DNA of 64,000 nucleotides from JADLDB01 sp040755835 (GTDB lineage: Bacteria > Myxococcota > Myxococcia > Myxococcales > Myxococcaceae): the NCBI GenBank assembly GCA_040755835.1, contig JBFMAB010000049.1:24919-88918 (forward strand), written 5' to 3'. The notes beneath the pieces were generated by a model, which was not told the origin of the DNA, did no database searches, and was given only the letters and a program-made list of their open reading frames with translations. Made by a program: the position numbers and the translations under genes. Of this stretch, positions 25,508 through 33,140 are shown in pieces. Numbering within the stretch: the first letter of the stretch is position 1; each line of letters opens with the position of its first letter.

Positions 25508-25809
25508 AGCGAAAGTCCGACGGGAAGTCGCTGGTGGTGCGCGAGGACGTCGCCGGCGCGCCGGCGCGCGTGGGCCAGGCGGTGCACGTCGACTGCGAGC
25601 CCGGGGACGCCACGCTGGACGAGCGCTTCGTCGACTGCGTCGGCGTCGTGACGGGCTTCTTCTACGACGACGTGCCGTCGCAGTTCCCGCAGCGACCGCT
25701 GGTGGTGGTGCACGTGGACGGGCTGGGCGAAGAGCTCTTCTTCGCGCACGCGCTGCGCGAGCTGGGCCAGGGCGCGCGGCTCGGCGGCGGCTCCGTCGCG
25801 CGGGCGTAG
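25504..25809 (+). CDS. Small unknown protein, third gene of the sigma operon
   Basis: 101 residues. The ATG at 25504 overlaps the stop of the membrane protein in ATGA, so all three genes are translationally coupled. The sequence is a compact beta-rich fold (residues 20-88) with two Cys (DCEPGD, VDCVGVVTGFFYDD) and no signal peptide or membrane segment. The paired cysteines could bind metal or form a disulfide. I do not recognise the family; its tight coupling suggests a role in sensing or in regulating the sigma / anti-sigma pair. Confidence 0.65.
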   Translation: MKRKSDGKSLVVREDVAGAPARVGQAVHVDCEPGDATLDERFVDCVGVVTGFFYDDVPSQFPQRPLVVVHVDGLGEELFFAHALRELGQGARLGGGSVARA

Positions 25810-25959
25810 CCCGGGCGAGCGGTTCTCCTGGATCGACTCGCTCGCCGGGGCCGTGTTCGCGGCGGGCCGGTTCACGAGGCGCCGCGAGGAGGCATCTGCG
25901 CGCATCTCAAGGACGTCGGGTTCACTGCCGCTGGGCTCGTCTGGGACTTCTTTCACAGC

Positions 25960-26814
25960 CTACGGCACCACCGCGAGTGTCTCGTCGACCGCCACCCACT
26001 CCACCGCGCACTGGTCGAGCCGTGCGCCGCACGCGCGGTCGAGCTCGCCGCGGGTGGGACAGCCGGGGCGGAGGCCGTCGCAGCTCTCCGGCAGGTACGC
26101 CCAGACGATCTGCATCAGCCCGTGGCGGTCCGGCGGCAGCGCGGCGAGCAACTCGGCCTCGTGCTGCTCGAGGAGCGCCGACACGCGCACCGTCTTCCCG
26201 TCGATGACGACGTTCTCTTTCCGTCGCATGAAGCGGCGCATCGCGTCGTCCAGTTGCGCGTCGAGTGTCTGGGCGTCGAAGGGCGCGCCGTCCAGCACGC
26301 CGTGGCCGCGCGCGCCGGTGAAGAGCGTCAGCGGCACGCGCCCGTCGCCCGTCGCCTCGAGGAACCGGCGGAGGATGGCGCGCTTCGTCAGGCGCTCGCC
26401 GCCGATGGGCCAGCTGCGGCCCACGCTGGACAGCTGGCCAGCCGCAGTCCCGCGCACGTCGAGCAGCTCGACCAGCACGAGCGCGTGGTACGCGTTCAGC
26501 CAGTAGGCGACCTTGTCCTCGGGCGTCGGGAACTGGTCCGGCTTCGTCGCGGGTGCGGTGGCCGCGAGCGACGCCACGAAGCGCTCCAGCGACTCGTGCC
26601 GCGCCTTGAGCTCCCCCAGGTTCACCTCGCCGCTCGCGTTGACCGCCTCGAGGGCGCGCGAGAGGTCGACGAGGCGGTAGACCGGCGCGTCCGCGGGCAC
26701 CGCGGCCGGCAGCCGCCCGTCGACGTACAGCGCCACGCCGGAGCCGGCGACCAGCGCCGCCACCGCGAGCCAGACGCTACGACGGAACCAGCTGCCGGCG
26801 GTGGAGGTCGCCAC
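25960..26814 (-). CDS. DUF547 domain protein, membrane-anchored
   Basis: 284 residues. A basic start with one hydrophobic segment (about 13-31) gives a signal-anchor. The DUF547 core covers about 45-245 with the family landmark KVAYWLNAYHALVLVELLDV near 100-119, followed by the conserved SSVGRSWPIGGERLT and a later FTGARGHGVLDGAPFDAQTL. Cysteines near the C-terminus (about 244-272) are outside the core. The function of DUF547 is not established. It ends 150 bases from the sigma operon stop and is divergent from the next lipoprotein gene. Confidence 0.85.
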   Translation of the reverse strand: MATSTAGSWFRRSVWLAVAALVAGSGVALYVDGRLPAAVPADAPVYRLVDLSRALEAVNASGEVNLGELKARHESLERFVASLAATAPATKPDQFPTPEDKVAYWLNAYHALVLVELLDVRGTAAGQLSSVGRSWPIGGERLTKRAILRRFLEATGDGRVPLTLFTGARGHGVLDGAPFDAQTLDAQLDDAMRRFMRRKENVVIDGKTVRVSALLEQHEAELLAALPPDRHGLMQIVWAYLPESCDGLRPGCPTRGELDRACGARLDQCAVEWVAVDETLAVVP

Positions 26815-26897
26815 GGGCGGGGAGTGTAGTGGTGCTCGCTCCGCGCCCCAACCGCCGACCGCGAGACAGCACGCCGTCCCTCGGCTACGAGGCGCGC

Positions 26898-27656
26898 ATG
26901 CGCTCGCTCCAGCACGCCCCGTTCGCTCTCGCCGTCGCCGCGCTCCTGTCCGCGTGCCCGAAGAAGGAGGAGCCGCCGCCGTCGCCGACGCCGCCGCCCG
27001 TCGTCGCCGTCGACGCGGGGCCGCGCGCGCCGGATCCGCTGGCCGCCGTCGCCGAGAAGCTACGCACCACCTGCGACGCGGAGTTCGCCCGCGTCGCGTC
27101 GGAGAACCTGGTCGCCGGCGCCGACGCCGCCGACTGCACGCTCCCCGAGAAGGCGAACTTCATGGTGACGCTGGCCCGCGCGCGTCTGTCGCTGGCCGAG
27201 CTGCCAGCCGCCATGAAGCCCGCCTGCGCCGCGGTGCAGGAGGAGCTGGACGCCGAGGTGAAGCGCGCCGCCGCGAGCCCCACCCCGCGCGCCGAGTCCG
27301 AGACGAAGCGCATGGTCGAGCACTTCGACCGCGTCGTGCTGGTGGGCGTCGTCGCCGACCCTGGCAAGCTGGTGCAGCCGCGTGTCAACTTCGGCAAGGA
27401 CGGCAAGCCGTCGTCCTTCGTGCGCGGCGGCGTCGAGGGCACGGCGTATCTGTATTCGCTGCGCGACGGGAAGGTCGTCTGCGCGTCGCGCGTCAGCAGC
27501 GTCAGCTCGCTGACGGTGGAGTCGCTGCGCGCGCAGGGCGTCGACGAGAGCACCATCACCGACCTGGACCTCGACTGGGACGTGGCGAAGGGCGTCGCCG
27601 ACATGCTGGAGAAGGCGCCGCGGCTCGCGCTGGTGCCCGCGCCGGCGAAGAAGTGA
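26898..27656 (+). CDS. Uncharacterised lipoprotein
   Basis: 252 residues from the ATG at 26898, chosen because it gives a signal peptide with lipobox LSAC (Cys20). A Lys/Glu/Pro-rich linker follows (about 21-48). The mature part has a helical region with two Cys (CDAEFARVA, DCTLPEK) and a C-terminal beta part with FVRGGVEGTAYLYSLRDGKV. No known domain is recognised. It is convergent with the ComEA-like gene across a strong hairpin. Confidence 0.75.
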   Translation: MRSLQHAPFALAVAALLSACPKKEEPPPSPTPPPVVAVDAGPRAPDPLAAVAEKLRTTCDAEFARVASENLVAGADAADCTLPEKANFMVTLARARLSLAELPAAMKPACAAVQEELDAEVKRAAASPTPRAESETKRMVEHFDRVVLVGVVADPGKLVQPRVNFGKDGKPSSFVRGGVEGTAYLYSLRDGKVVCASRVSSVSSLTVESLRAQGVDESTITDLDLDWDVAKGVADMLEKAPRLALVPAPAKK

Positions 27657-27675
27657 CGGCGCGCTGAAACACGAC

Positions 27676-27702
27676 GGGGCCGAGGCGCCAGGCCTCGACC
27701 CC
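27676..27702. terminator. Strong hairpin between convergent genes
   Basis: The stem GGGGcCGAGGC / GCCTCGaCCCC pairs 10 of 11 positions around a 5-base loop, in the 70-base gap between the stops at 27656 (+) and 27727 (-). It is the clearest terminator in the window and could serve both strands. Confidence 0.6.
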
Positions 27703-27726
27703 GCCGCGCGTCCTGCTCGCCCTGCG

Positions 27727-28107
27727 TCAGCGCTTCGGCGGACCGGCCCGGCCGTGCGCCGTGCCCGGCTCGCCCGCGGCCATCGGCACCGCCTTGAGCG
27801 TCGTCTGCCCGCTCACCGTGAGGAAAGGCTTGAGCTTCTCCAGCTTCTTCTTGCCGAAGCCCTTCACCTTGGTGAGGTCCTCCACCTTCGCGAACGGCGT
27901 CTTCGCGCGGTAGTCGACGATGTGCTTCGCCGCCTTCGCGCCGACGCCGGGCAGCAGGTCGAGCTGCTGCGGCGTCGCCGTGTTCAGGTTCACCACGCCG
28001 GTCAGCTGCGTCTTCGCCACCTTCTTCGCCGCGAGCGCCTCACCGGCTCCCAGCGCGAGGAACGCCACCGCCGCCACCGCCATCACCTTCGCTCCACTCC
28101 GCTTCAT
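27727..28107 (-). CDS. ComEA-like secreted helix-hairpin-helix protein
   Basis: 126 residues from the ATG at 28107, with GGAGG 8 bases before it. A signal peptide (1-26, cut after LAA) precedes a helix-hairpin-helix region: VNLNTATPQQLDLLPGVGAK (about 39-58) and FAKVEDLTKVKGFGKKKLEK (about 75-94), the two-hairpin pattern of ComEA. ComEA binds incoming DNA in the periplasm during natural transformation. A short Ala/Gly/Pro tail ends the protein. The start is 2 bases after the upstream small gene, so they are co-transcribed. Other small secreted HhH proteins exist, so competence is not proven. Confidence 0.8.
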   Translation of the reverse strand: MKRSGAKVMAVAAVAFLALGAGEALAAKKVAKTQLTGVVNLNTATPQQLDLLPGVGAKAAKHIVDYRAKTPFAKVEDLTKVKGFGKKKLEKLKPFLTVSGQTTLKAVPMAAGEPGTAHGRAGPPKR

Positions 28108-28109
28108 GT

Positions 28110-28388
28110 TCAGTGTCCTCCCATCGAATCGGCCCCGTGGGCCGCACCCATCGACGACCCATTCGTCGACGAAGTCCTCGCGTCGCCGCCCGCCTCGCGC
28201 TTGTCGCTGTACTCCCGCACGTGCAGCTTCCCGTCGAGCGGGAGCACGTCGAGGTACACGTTCATCGAGCCGTCGCGGTTGATCCACGCGCTGCCGGCCT
28301 TCACCCAGACCGTGTTGCGCGTCTGCCCGTCCTTGCCTTCACGCGTCTCCTTGATGCTGAAGACCGTGTAGCGCTTCCCCGTCACCAT
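28110..28388 (-). CDS. Small unknown protein upstream of the ComEA-like gene
   Basis: 92 residues from the ATG at 28388, with AGGAGG 9 bases before it. Residues 1-60 look like a compact beta domain (KRYTVFSIKETREGKDGQTR, then VWVKAGSAWINRDGSMNVYL and LPLDGKLHVREY), with the feel of a small OB- or SH3-like fold; the last 30 residues are Ser/Gly/His-rich and probably disordered. There is no signal peptide. The stop is 2 bases from the ComEA-like start. I do not recognise it, but the genomic pairing hints at nucleic-acid handling. Confidence 0.7.
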   Translation of the reverse strand: MVTGKRYTVFSIKETREGKDGQTRNTVWVKAGSAWINRDGSMNVYLDVLPLDGKLHVREYSDKREAGGDARTSSTNGSSMGAAHGADSMGGH

Positions 28389-28578
28389 CACGCCCTGCCT
28401 CCTTGGTCGAACCGTCGCTGGCGTCATTGCCAGCCACCGCGAGACAGAGCAGCGCGCGTGCCAGCGCGATCCGCCGCGTGCGCCGAGGGAGTTGCGTCGG
28501 ACGCGGCGTGAGGCGTGTCCCGCGCGCGAGACGCGGACGTGGACGCTCCAACGCACTCTCGAGGCGTGAGAGTCGGGC
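28389..28578. other. Intergenic stretch with two hairpins
   Basis: I see no gene here. It holds a perfect 6-bp hairpin (GCTGGC / GCCAGC, 28417-28434) 29 bases ahead of the small gene start, and a second one (ACTCTC / GAGAGT, 28555-28573) just beyond the pseudogene stop, which may be its terminator. Confidence 0.3.
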
Positions 28579-29119
28579 TCAGGAACGCGCGCGTAGTCGT
28601 GCCTCGAGGCGAGGCAGGGCCGCCGACCAGGTCGTCCGGAGGACGTCCGGCACCCTGGCGGTTCGCGCGGCTTCGAGGACTGCGTCGACGGGCAACGCGA
28701 GCGTCTTCACGAGCCACCCGATGTCATCGAGTCGAGGTCGTCGGCGCGCGCGCGCCTGGAGCAGATGAGATCGAGCGGGCCGAGAGCGCTCACCTCAGGC
28801 GCTCGAGCCCCAGGGGGACCGGCCGGCAGTCTTCGCGCCAGCGGGGCGTGAGGATCTGCTGCTCGGGACCCCAGGTGTGCGTCAGGTAGAGGCCGAGCGG
28901 CTCGAGCTCCGCGTTCGTCCGTTCCAGCGCCTCGCCGAAGTTCGCCTGCTCGATGAGCGCCTGGACTTCGGAGTCGTCGAGCAACAGGTCGGCGCCCTCC
29001 GTCGTGCGGCCCCGCCCATACGCGAGGATGAGGGCCGCGCCGCCGATCAGGCGAACGTGTGCCGGTCCAGCCAGGTGCTTGTCGAGCGTCTCGAGGATCA
29101 GCCGCGCGTGCGATGCCAC
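28579..29119 (-). pseudogene. Nucleotidyltransferase-like (DUF6036-type) gene broken by two frameshifts
   Basis: The first 109 residues (GTG 29119 to stop 28790) read RLIGGAALILAYGRGRTTEG then ADLLLDD, the GGxA...DxD-like core of small nucleotidyltransferase-fold proteins. The frame closes at once, but the protein continues in a second frame from 28793 (SALGPLDLICSRRARADDLD) and in a third from about 28730 (DDIGWLVKTLALPVDAVLEA) to a stop at 28579. Restoring two single deleted bases makes 543 bases, exactly 181 codons, and a smooth sequence. Relatives often act as antitoxins or housekeeping partners of another gene. The breaks are either decay or sequencing errors. Confidence 0.65.
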
Positions 29120-29236
29120 AGTTGACCCCTGCTGGCGGGCCGGCGGAGGAGCCGATCGAAGTCGTAGCGGTACGAAGGCTCGCCCGTCATGCGCGGGTGC
29201 AGCAGCGCCGCGAGCGCCCGGGTCGACCCGGTCTGC
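29098..29236 (-). other. Probable C-terminal continuation of the next gene in a shifted frame
   Basis: The minus strand encodes a coding-like segment here (TRALAALLHPRMTGEPSYRY, then DFDRLLRRPASRGQLWHRTR) that stops at 29098, inside the start of the nucleotidyltransferase gene. It has no good start codon and follows the stop of the gene at 29237 directly. Removing one extra base near 29237 would fuse the two into one protein of about 176 residues. Confidence 0.45.
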
Positions 29237-29629
29237 TCAGACAGACTCGGGCAGGTGGTTCAGCAGCCAGGCGAGCAGGGTGTCGGCGTGCTCCTGTCTG
29301 GCGAGGCGGGCGAGACGCTTGACGTTGACGGGCCCACGCTGGAGTGCGCGCACGATCAGCTTGAAGTGGCGACCGTCCGCCTCGGCGTGTGGCATCGCGA
29401 GCAGCACGAGCAACTCTTCGAGCGAGACCTCCGGCACGACGGGGCGAACGGGCACGTCGGCAGCGTAGGCGCCCAGGTAGCCGCGTCGGTTCAGCTCTTC
29501 GACGGCCCAGTCCGTCAGCGTCGGAGTGCCCGCGAGCCGCGCGAGACGACGGCGGAAGAAGGACACGTGCGCGGACTGGTGCGTGACGGCCTCGACGAGC
29601 ACGGTCACCGAGTAGCCGGAATCGCGCAC
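29237..29629 (-). CDS. Unknown soluble protein, perhaps frameshifted near its end
   Basis: 130 residues from a GTG at 29629, 20 bases after the tonB stop. It has no signal peptide or membrane segment. It begins with RDSGYSVTVLVEAVTHQSAH and continues with helical stretches rich in Arg/Leu (FFRRRLARLAG, LTDWAVEELNRRGYLG, VSLEELLVLLAMPHAEADGR, VKRLARLARQEHADTLLAWL). The helix pattern could be a DNA-binding or HEPN-like bundle, but no motif decides it. Its partner gene downstream is clearly broken, and this one probably is too, so the pair looks like a decaying two-gene module. I do not recognise the family. Confidence 0.55.
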   Translation of the reverse strand: MRDSGYSVTVLVEAVTHQSAHVSFFRRRLARLAGTPTLTDWAVEELNRRGYLGAYAADVPVRPVVPEVSLEELLVLLAMPHAEADGRHFKLIVRALQRGPVNVKRLARLARQEHADTLLAWLLNHLPESV

Positions 29630-29649
29630 ACCGTCGCGCGGTCGAGGCG

Positions 29650-30411
29650 TCAATCGAGGAGGAAGGTGTAGGTGTAGACGAACGTGTAGCCGACGGCCTC
29701 GCCCCCCTTCATCGCCGGCTTGAAACGGAAGCGGCGGAGCGCGTCGCGCGCGGCCTCGTTGAGCCCGTAGCCCGGGCCGGACAGCACGACGACGTTCTCG
29801 ACCTGTCCCTCGGCGTTCAAGGTGACACGCAGGCGCACGCTGCCCTCGACGTCGTTCTTCCGTGCCTCCTCGGGGTAGTCGATTTTCACCTCGCCCAGCA
29901 GCTCGGGCTCGGAGTCGGCGCTGCCCGGCGGCGCGTACTTCGGCGCGGCGTACGGCTTGACGTCGGCGGCGTCGACGACCTGGTTCGAGGCCTTGCCGTA
30001 CGTCGTGTTTCCGACCTGCACGGCGAAGGCGCCGCCGGCGGTGGTGGAGGACATGGTGACGCCGACGACGATGGGCACCGGCTTCTGCGGCGTCTGGGGC
30101 GGCGGCGGCTCGTTGGGCGGCGGCGGGAGCGGCTCCGGCGCCTTCTTCGTCTCCGCCTTCACCACCGGCTTGGGCCTGGGCCGCTCGAGCTCCTTCGGCG
30201 GCTCGGGCTCCTCGACCTTCGGAGGGGGGGGCGGCGGCGCCTCGTAGAGCGCCATCTCCACCACGGTGTTCTTCGGGCCGCGCTCGGGCGCGGTGGTGGG
30301 CAGGGCGACGAAGGTGACGACGTGCGCGAGCGCCGAGACGCCGAGCAGCACCAGGAGCAGCGGTCCCCCTCCGGTGTGTCGCTCGGGGTAGTGCACGGCC
30401 ATTCCCATCAT
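29650..30411 (-). CDS. tonB: TonB-family energy transducer
   Basis: 253 residues. One hydrophobic anchor (about 18-40), then the Pro-rich periplasmic spacer (about 57-115, with many Lys-Pro and Glu-Pro pairs), and a TonB C-terminal domain at about 165-250: IDYPEEARKNDVEGSVRLRV, then LSGPGYGLNEAARDALRRFR and FKPAMKGGEAVGYTF. TonB passes energy from the ExbB-ExbD motor to outer-membrane receptors. It is the last recognised gene of an exbB-exbD-tonB operon, 50 bases after exbD. Several ATGs lie close together (30411, 30408, 30402); I take the first. No receptor gene is in the window. Confidence 0.85.
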   Translation of the reverse strand: MMGMAVHYPERHTGGGPLLLVLLGVSALAHVVTFVALPTTAPERGPKNTVVEMALYEAPPPPPPKVEEPEPPKELERPRPKPVVKAETKKAPEPLPPPPNEPPPPQTPQKPVPIVVGVTMSSTTAGGAFAVQVGNTTYGKASNQVVDAADVKPYAAPKYAPPGSADSEPELLGEVKIDYPEEARKNDVEGSVRLRVTLNAEGQVENVVVLSGPGYGLNEAARDALRRFRFKPAMKGGEAVGYTFVYTYTFLLD

Positions 30412-30461
30412 CCATCGCCCGGACGCCTGCGGCCCGCCCGGAAGTTCCTTCCTCTCGCGCC

Positions 30462-30893
30462 CTACGGCGTCGCCGGCGCGGGCGCCGCTTCCTTCTGGAT
30501 GTTGAGCGCGAACTTGGTGATGCCCGCTTCCTTCACCAGGTCGATGAGGCCCATCACCTTGCCGTAGTTGAGCGTCTGGTCCGCGCTGATGATCGCGCGC
30601 ACCTCCTTGTCGGTGGCGACGGCCGCACGCATCTTGTCCATCAACGCGGGCTGCTCGACCTCGGCGCCGTCGAAGAACAGCTTGGCGTCCTTGTCCATGG
30701 TGATCATCACCGGGCCCTGGACCGTCTTGTCTTCGCTGTTGGCGGCGCGCGGCAGGTCGACCTCCACCGTCTCGCGGACGATGAAGTTCGCCGTCACCAT
30801 GAAGATGATGAGCAGCACCAGCACGATGTCGACCAGGGGGGTGACGTTGATGCCGGTGATTTCGTCTTCGTTGTCCTGTGCGCCGCCCGCCAT
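30462..30893 (-). CDS. exbD: ExbD/TolR-family biopolymer transport protein
   Basis: 143 residues, normal for ExbD. A short cytoplasmic start, the hallmark NVTPLVDIVLVLLIIFMV at 16-33 with the motor aspartate in PLVD, and a periplasmic domain to the end (DLPRAANSE, LFFDGAEVEQPALMDKM, SADQTLNYGKVMGLIDLVKE). It forms the ion-driven motor with ExbB, whose stop lies 1 base upstream of this start, so the two are translated together. TolR is closely related, but the tonB gene downstream favours ExbD. Confidence 0.9.
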   Translation of the reverse strand: MAGGAQDNEDEITGINVTPLVDIVLVLLIIFMVTANFIVRETVEVDLPRAANSEDKTVQGPVMITMDKDAKLFFDGAEVEQPALMDKMRAAVATDKEVRAIISADQTLNYGKVMGLIDLVKEAGITKFALNIQKEAAPAPATP

Positions 30894-30894
30894 G

Positions 30895-31569
30895 TCACTT
30901 CCCCGTCGCGCGCAGGTGGCCGACCAGCGCGTGGCCCAGCGCGGTGGAGCGCGAGGTCGTGTTCTTCACCGAGCGCGTGAGGATGTTGTACGCGATGACC
31001 GCGGGGATCGCGACGGCGAGGCCGACCGCGGTGGCGACGAGCGCCTCGGAGATGCCCGCCATCACCGTCGACTGGATCTGCGAGCCCTTGGCCGACGACT
31101 GCCCGAGGTCGTGGAACGCCTTGATGATGCCAAGCACCGTACCGAACAGCCCGATGAACGGGGTGTTCGAGCCCAGCGTGCCGAGGATGGAGAGGTACCG
31201 CTCGTAGCGTGGCCGCTCGCGGGACAAGGTCGCGTTGATGACCTCCTCCACCGAGTCGGGGCCCTTCGCCGCCCACTCGAGGCCCTCGCGCAGCACCGCG
31301 GCCTCCATGCCCTTCTGGTCCTTCACCGCGGCCTTCACGCCGTCGAGGTCGCCCTTGGCCAGCTTGATGAGGAGGCTCTCGGGGTCGGCCAGGCGGTGGG
31401 TGGAGAAGTAGATCGCGCGCTCCAGCATCACGGCGAGGGAGATGACCGAGAGCGCGGCGAGCAGCCACAGCACCCACTCGGCGTTGGTCGTGAAGGTGAC
31501 CAGCAGCTTCTGGGTCAACCACCCTTGCTGCTCATTCACCATCTGGCCCAGCAACAGCGTCGAAGTCAT
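30895..31569 (-). CDS. exbB: ExbB/TolQ/MotA-family proton channel protein
   Basis: 224 residues with three hydrophobic segments: about 30-50, 125-150 and 165-195. The family landmarks are SILGTLGSNTPFIGLFGTVL with GIIKAFHDLG and the final helix GISEALVATAVGLAVAIPAV. ExbB forms the pentameric channel around the ExbD dimer in the inner membrane. It is the first gene of the exbB-exbD-tonB operon; a TTGACT sits about 60 bases upstream. It is followed by ExbD with a 1-base gap. Confidence 0.9.
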   Translation of the reverse strand: MTSTLLLGQMVNEQQGWLTQKLLVTFTTNAEWVLWLLAALSVISLAVMLERAIYFSTHRLADPESLLIKLAKGDLDGVKAAVKDQKGMEAAVLREGLEWAAKGPDSVEEVINATLSRERPRYERYLSILGTLGSNTPFIGLFGTVLGIIKAFHDLGQSSAKGSQIQSTVMAGISEALVATAVGLAVAIPAVIAYNILTRSVKNTTSRSTALGHALVGHLRATGK

Positions 31570-31628
31570 GAGAAGTCAGGCTCGAAAACGGGATTGAAAG
31601 CGGGATCTCTCGTTGGCGCGGTGCGTAA

Positions 31629-31634
31629 AGTCAA
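31629..31634 (-). promoter_or_regulatory. Possible -35 box of the exbB operon
   Basis: TTGACT on the minus strand, 60 bases before the exbB start, in an AT-richer island. At a 17-base spacing the -10 position reads GAGAGA, which is poor, so this is only a candidate. Confidence 0.3.
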
Positions 31635-31676
31635 CCCAAACGCATGCGCAGAAGCGCGGGCCGCCTGCCCGCATTC

Positions 31677-31716
31677 CCGGCCGGGGTCCTCGGGCCGGGA
31701 TCCGGCCGGGGTCCTC
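31677..31716. repeat. 15-bp direct repeat in the exbB upstream region
   Basis: CCGGCCGGGGTCCTC occurs at 31677-31691 and again at 31702-31716, 25 bases apart centre to centre. The second copy runs into the hairpin at 31710. It could be a regulator site in tandem or a degenerate repeat element. Confidence 0.4.
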
Positions 31717-31724
31717 AGAGGACC
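31710..31724. terminator. Hairpin after the PH-domain operon
   Basis: A perfect 6-bp stem GGTCCT / AGGACC with a 3-base loop lies 22 bases beyond the stop of the PH-domain gene at 31746 and before the exbB promoter region. There is no T-run on the minus strand. Confidence 0.4.
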
Positions 31725-31745
31725 TCCAGAGAAATACGTGTAAAT

Positions 31746-32462
31746 TCATGTGGTTGTCAGCCCAGTCAGCACACGGGCGCGGGCGGCGTCGCGCAAGGCC
31801 ACGGCGGCGTCGCGCACCTCGCGCAGGCGGACGAGGTCGAGGGCGGCCGTCGGCTTGGGGGCGGTGTCGCCGAGGCCCGAGTCCTTGCGCCGGCGCAGCA
31901 TGCCGAGGATGAGCTCGCGCAATTCGTCGGCGTTCTCGAGGCCCACCAGCGTGACGAGGTGCGACGCGTCGTCCTGCGGCGAGCCGTCGGAGCCGGCGGT
32001 GGACACGGTGAGCGACTTGAAGCCGAAGAGGCGCTCGAGCGGCCCCTGCATCACCTCGATGTTCTGCACGTTGGCGTAGCTGAGCGTCACCTCCTCCCGG
32101 CGCCAGGCGCCCTGGGCGACGCGCAGGCTTCGGTCCCCGACGAGGTAGTGCCGCAGCTCGTAGTCCACGCGCGCCACGACGAGCGCCAGGCCCACCACGA
32201 AGAACTCGATGACGGCGAGCAGCAGCGCGAGCAGCACGCCGCCCTTGCCCAGCTTGGTGACGAAGATCACCGCCATCACGCCGACGCCGATGAACTGGTT
32301 CAAGAGGCCGAACAGCGTCTGCAGGTAGCGGTACGCCAGCCACGCGCTCGACGGGCGCAGGTGGCGCACCAACGTCGAGCCTTCCGGCAGGTGCGGCGGC
32401 GCGAGGTTCAGCTTGAGCAGCGGGAGAAAGATGGGCCGCAACAGCCCCAGCAGCGTCTCCAT
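31746..32462 (-). CDS. Bacterial PH domain (YdbT-like) membrane protein
   Basis: 238 residues. Two hydrophobic segments (about 43-65 and 74-98) followed by a bacterial pleckstrin-homology-like domain (about 100-180) with YLVGDRSLRVAQGAWRREEV then LSYANVQNIEVMQGPLERLF, the classical bPH2 'NVQ/I ... GPLERLFG' pattern. The C-terminal 50 residues are charged helices. The ATG shares one base with the stop of the upstream PH-domain gene (TGATG). The two resemble the YdbS-YdbT pairs. The role of such membrane PH proteins is unclear; envelope or stress functions are discussed. Confidence 0.8.
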   Translation of the reverse strand: METLLGLLRPIFLPLLKLNLAPPHLPEGSTLVRHLRPSSAWLAYRYLQTLFGLLNQFIGVGVMAVIFVTKLGKGGVLLALLLAVIEFFVVGLALVVARVDYELRHYLVGDRSLRVAQGAWRREEVTLSYANVQNIEVMQGPLERLFGFKSLTVSTAGSDGSPQDDASHLVTLVGLENADELRELILGMLRRRKDSGLGDTAPKPTAALDLVRLREVRDAAVALRDAARARVLTGLTTT

Positions 32463-32968
32463 CAGCGGCCCTCCTTGAGCGCCTTCGCGGCGTCAGTGAG
32501 CGCGTCGCGGATCTCCACCAGCAAGGCGTCGGCGCCGGTGGCCTTCTCCTCGTGCGGCTCGTCGCGGACGCCGCGCATCTTCGCGTACAGGTAGTCGCGA
32601 ATGGCGTTGAAGTCCTTCACGCCGACGATGGTGAGGTTGCCCGCCGCGCCGGCGCCTGCCGTCTGCACGGTGACGGTGCCGATGCCGAGCCACCGCTCGA
32701 GGATGTTCTGCGAGAGGTGGATGTCCTGCATGCGCGCGTAGGTGAGCTGCAGCTCGCGCCGGAAGAGGATTCCGTAGCCCATCGACACGCCCGTCTCGTC
32801 GAAGCGGTACCAGAGCGTGTGGTAGCGGAAGTACAGCGGGATGAACACCAGCGGCGCGGCGCACAGCGTGGCGAGCGCCCCGATGAGGTACAGCGTCAGC
32901 AGCGCGGCTTCGGGGCGGCGAATCAGATGAACGCGCTTCTCGAGCGCGGCCAGCTCCTGGGGCGTCAT
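32462..32968 (-). CDS. Bacterial PH domain (YdbS-like) membrane protein
   Basis: 168 residues from the ATG at 32968. A hydrophobic pair spans about 20-50, followed by a PH-like domain with GVSMGYGILFRRELQLTYAR, then MQDIHLSQNILERWLGIGTV and VQTAGAGAAGNLTIVGVKDF. The QDIH...ILERWLGIGTV part is typical of bPH2 proteins. The last 30 residues are a charged helix. It is first of a two-gene operon with the related protein at 31746, whose start overlaps this stop by one base. Probably forms a complex with it at the inner membrane. Confidence 0.8.
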   Translation of the reverse strand: MTPQELAALEKRVHLIRRPEAALLTLYLIGALATLCAAPLVFIPLYFRYHTLWYRFDETGVSMGYGILFRRELQLTYARMQDIHLSQNILERWLGIGTVTVQTAGAGAAGNLTIVGVKDFNAIRDYLYAKMRGVRDEPHEEKATGADALLVEIRDALTDAAKALKEGR

Positions 32969-33140
32969 GCGCGGGGTTCTACACGCGACCGCCGCACGTC
33001 GCGCGCAAAGACTGCCCATGGTTCGAGCGAGCTGCCCGCGGCGGTCGCGGAGCTCGGGTCCAACGACGGGCAGGGGGGCCTGGTACGTGACCACACCTGA
33101 CAACGTTGCGCCCTTGCGAGGTTGCAACGATCGGTCCCGG

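Noticed and set aside
28417..28434. A perfect 6-bp hairpin taken as a riboswitch or small RNA.
   Set aside because: It is too short and isolated to support more than a possible transcript structure.
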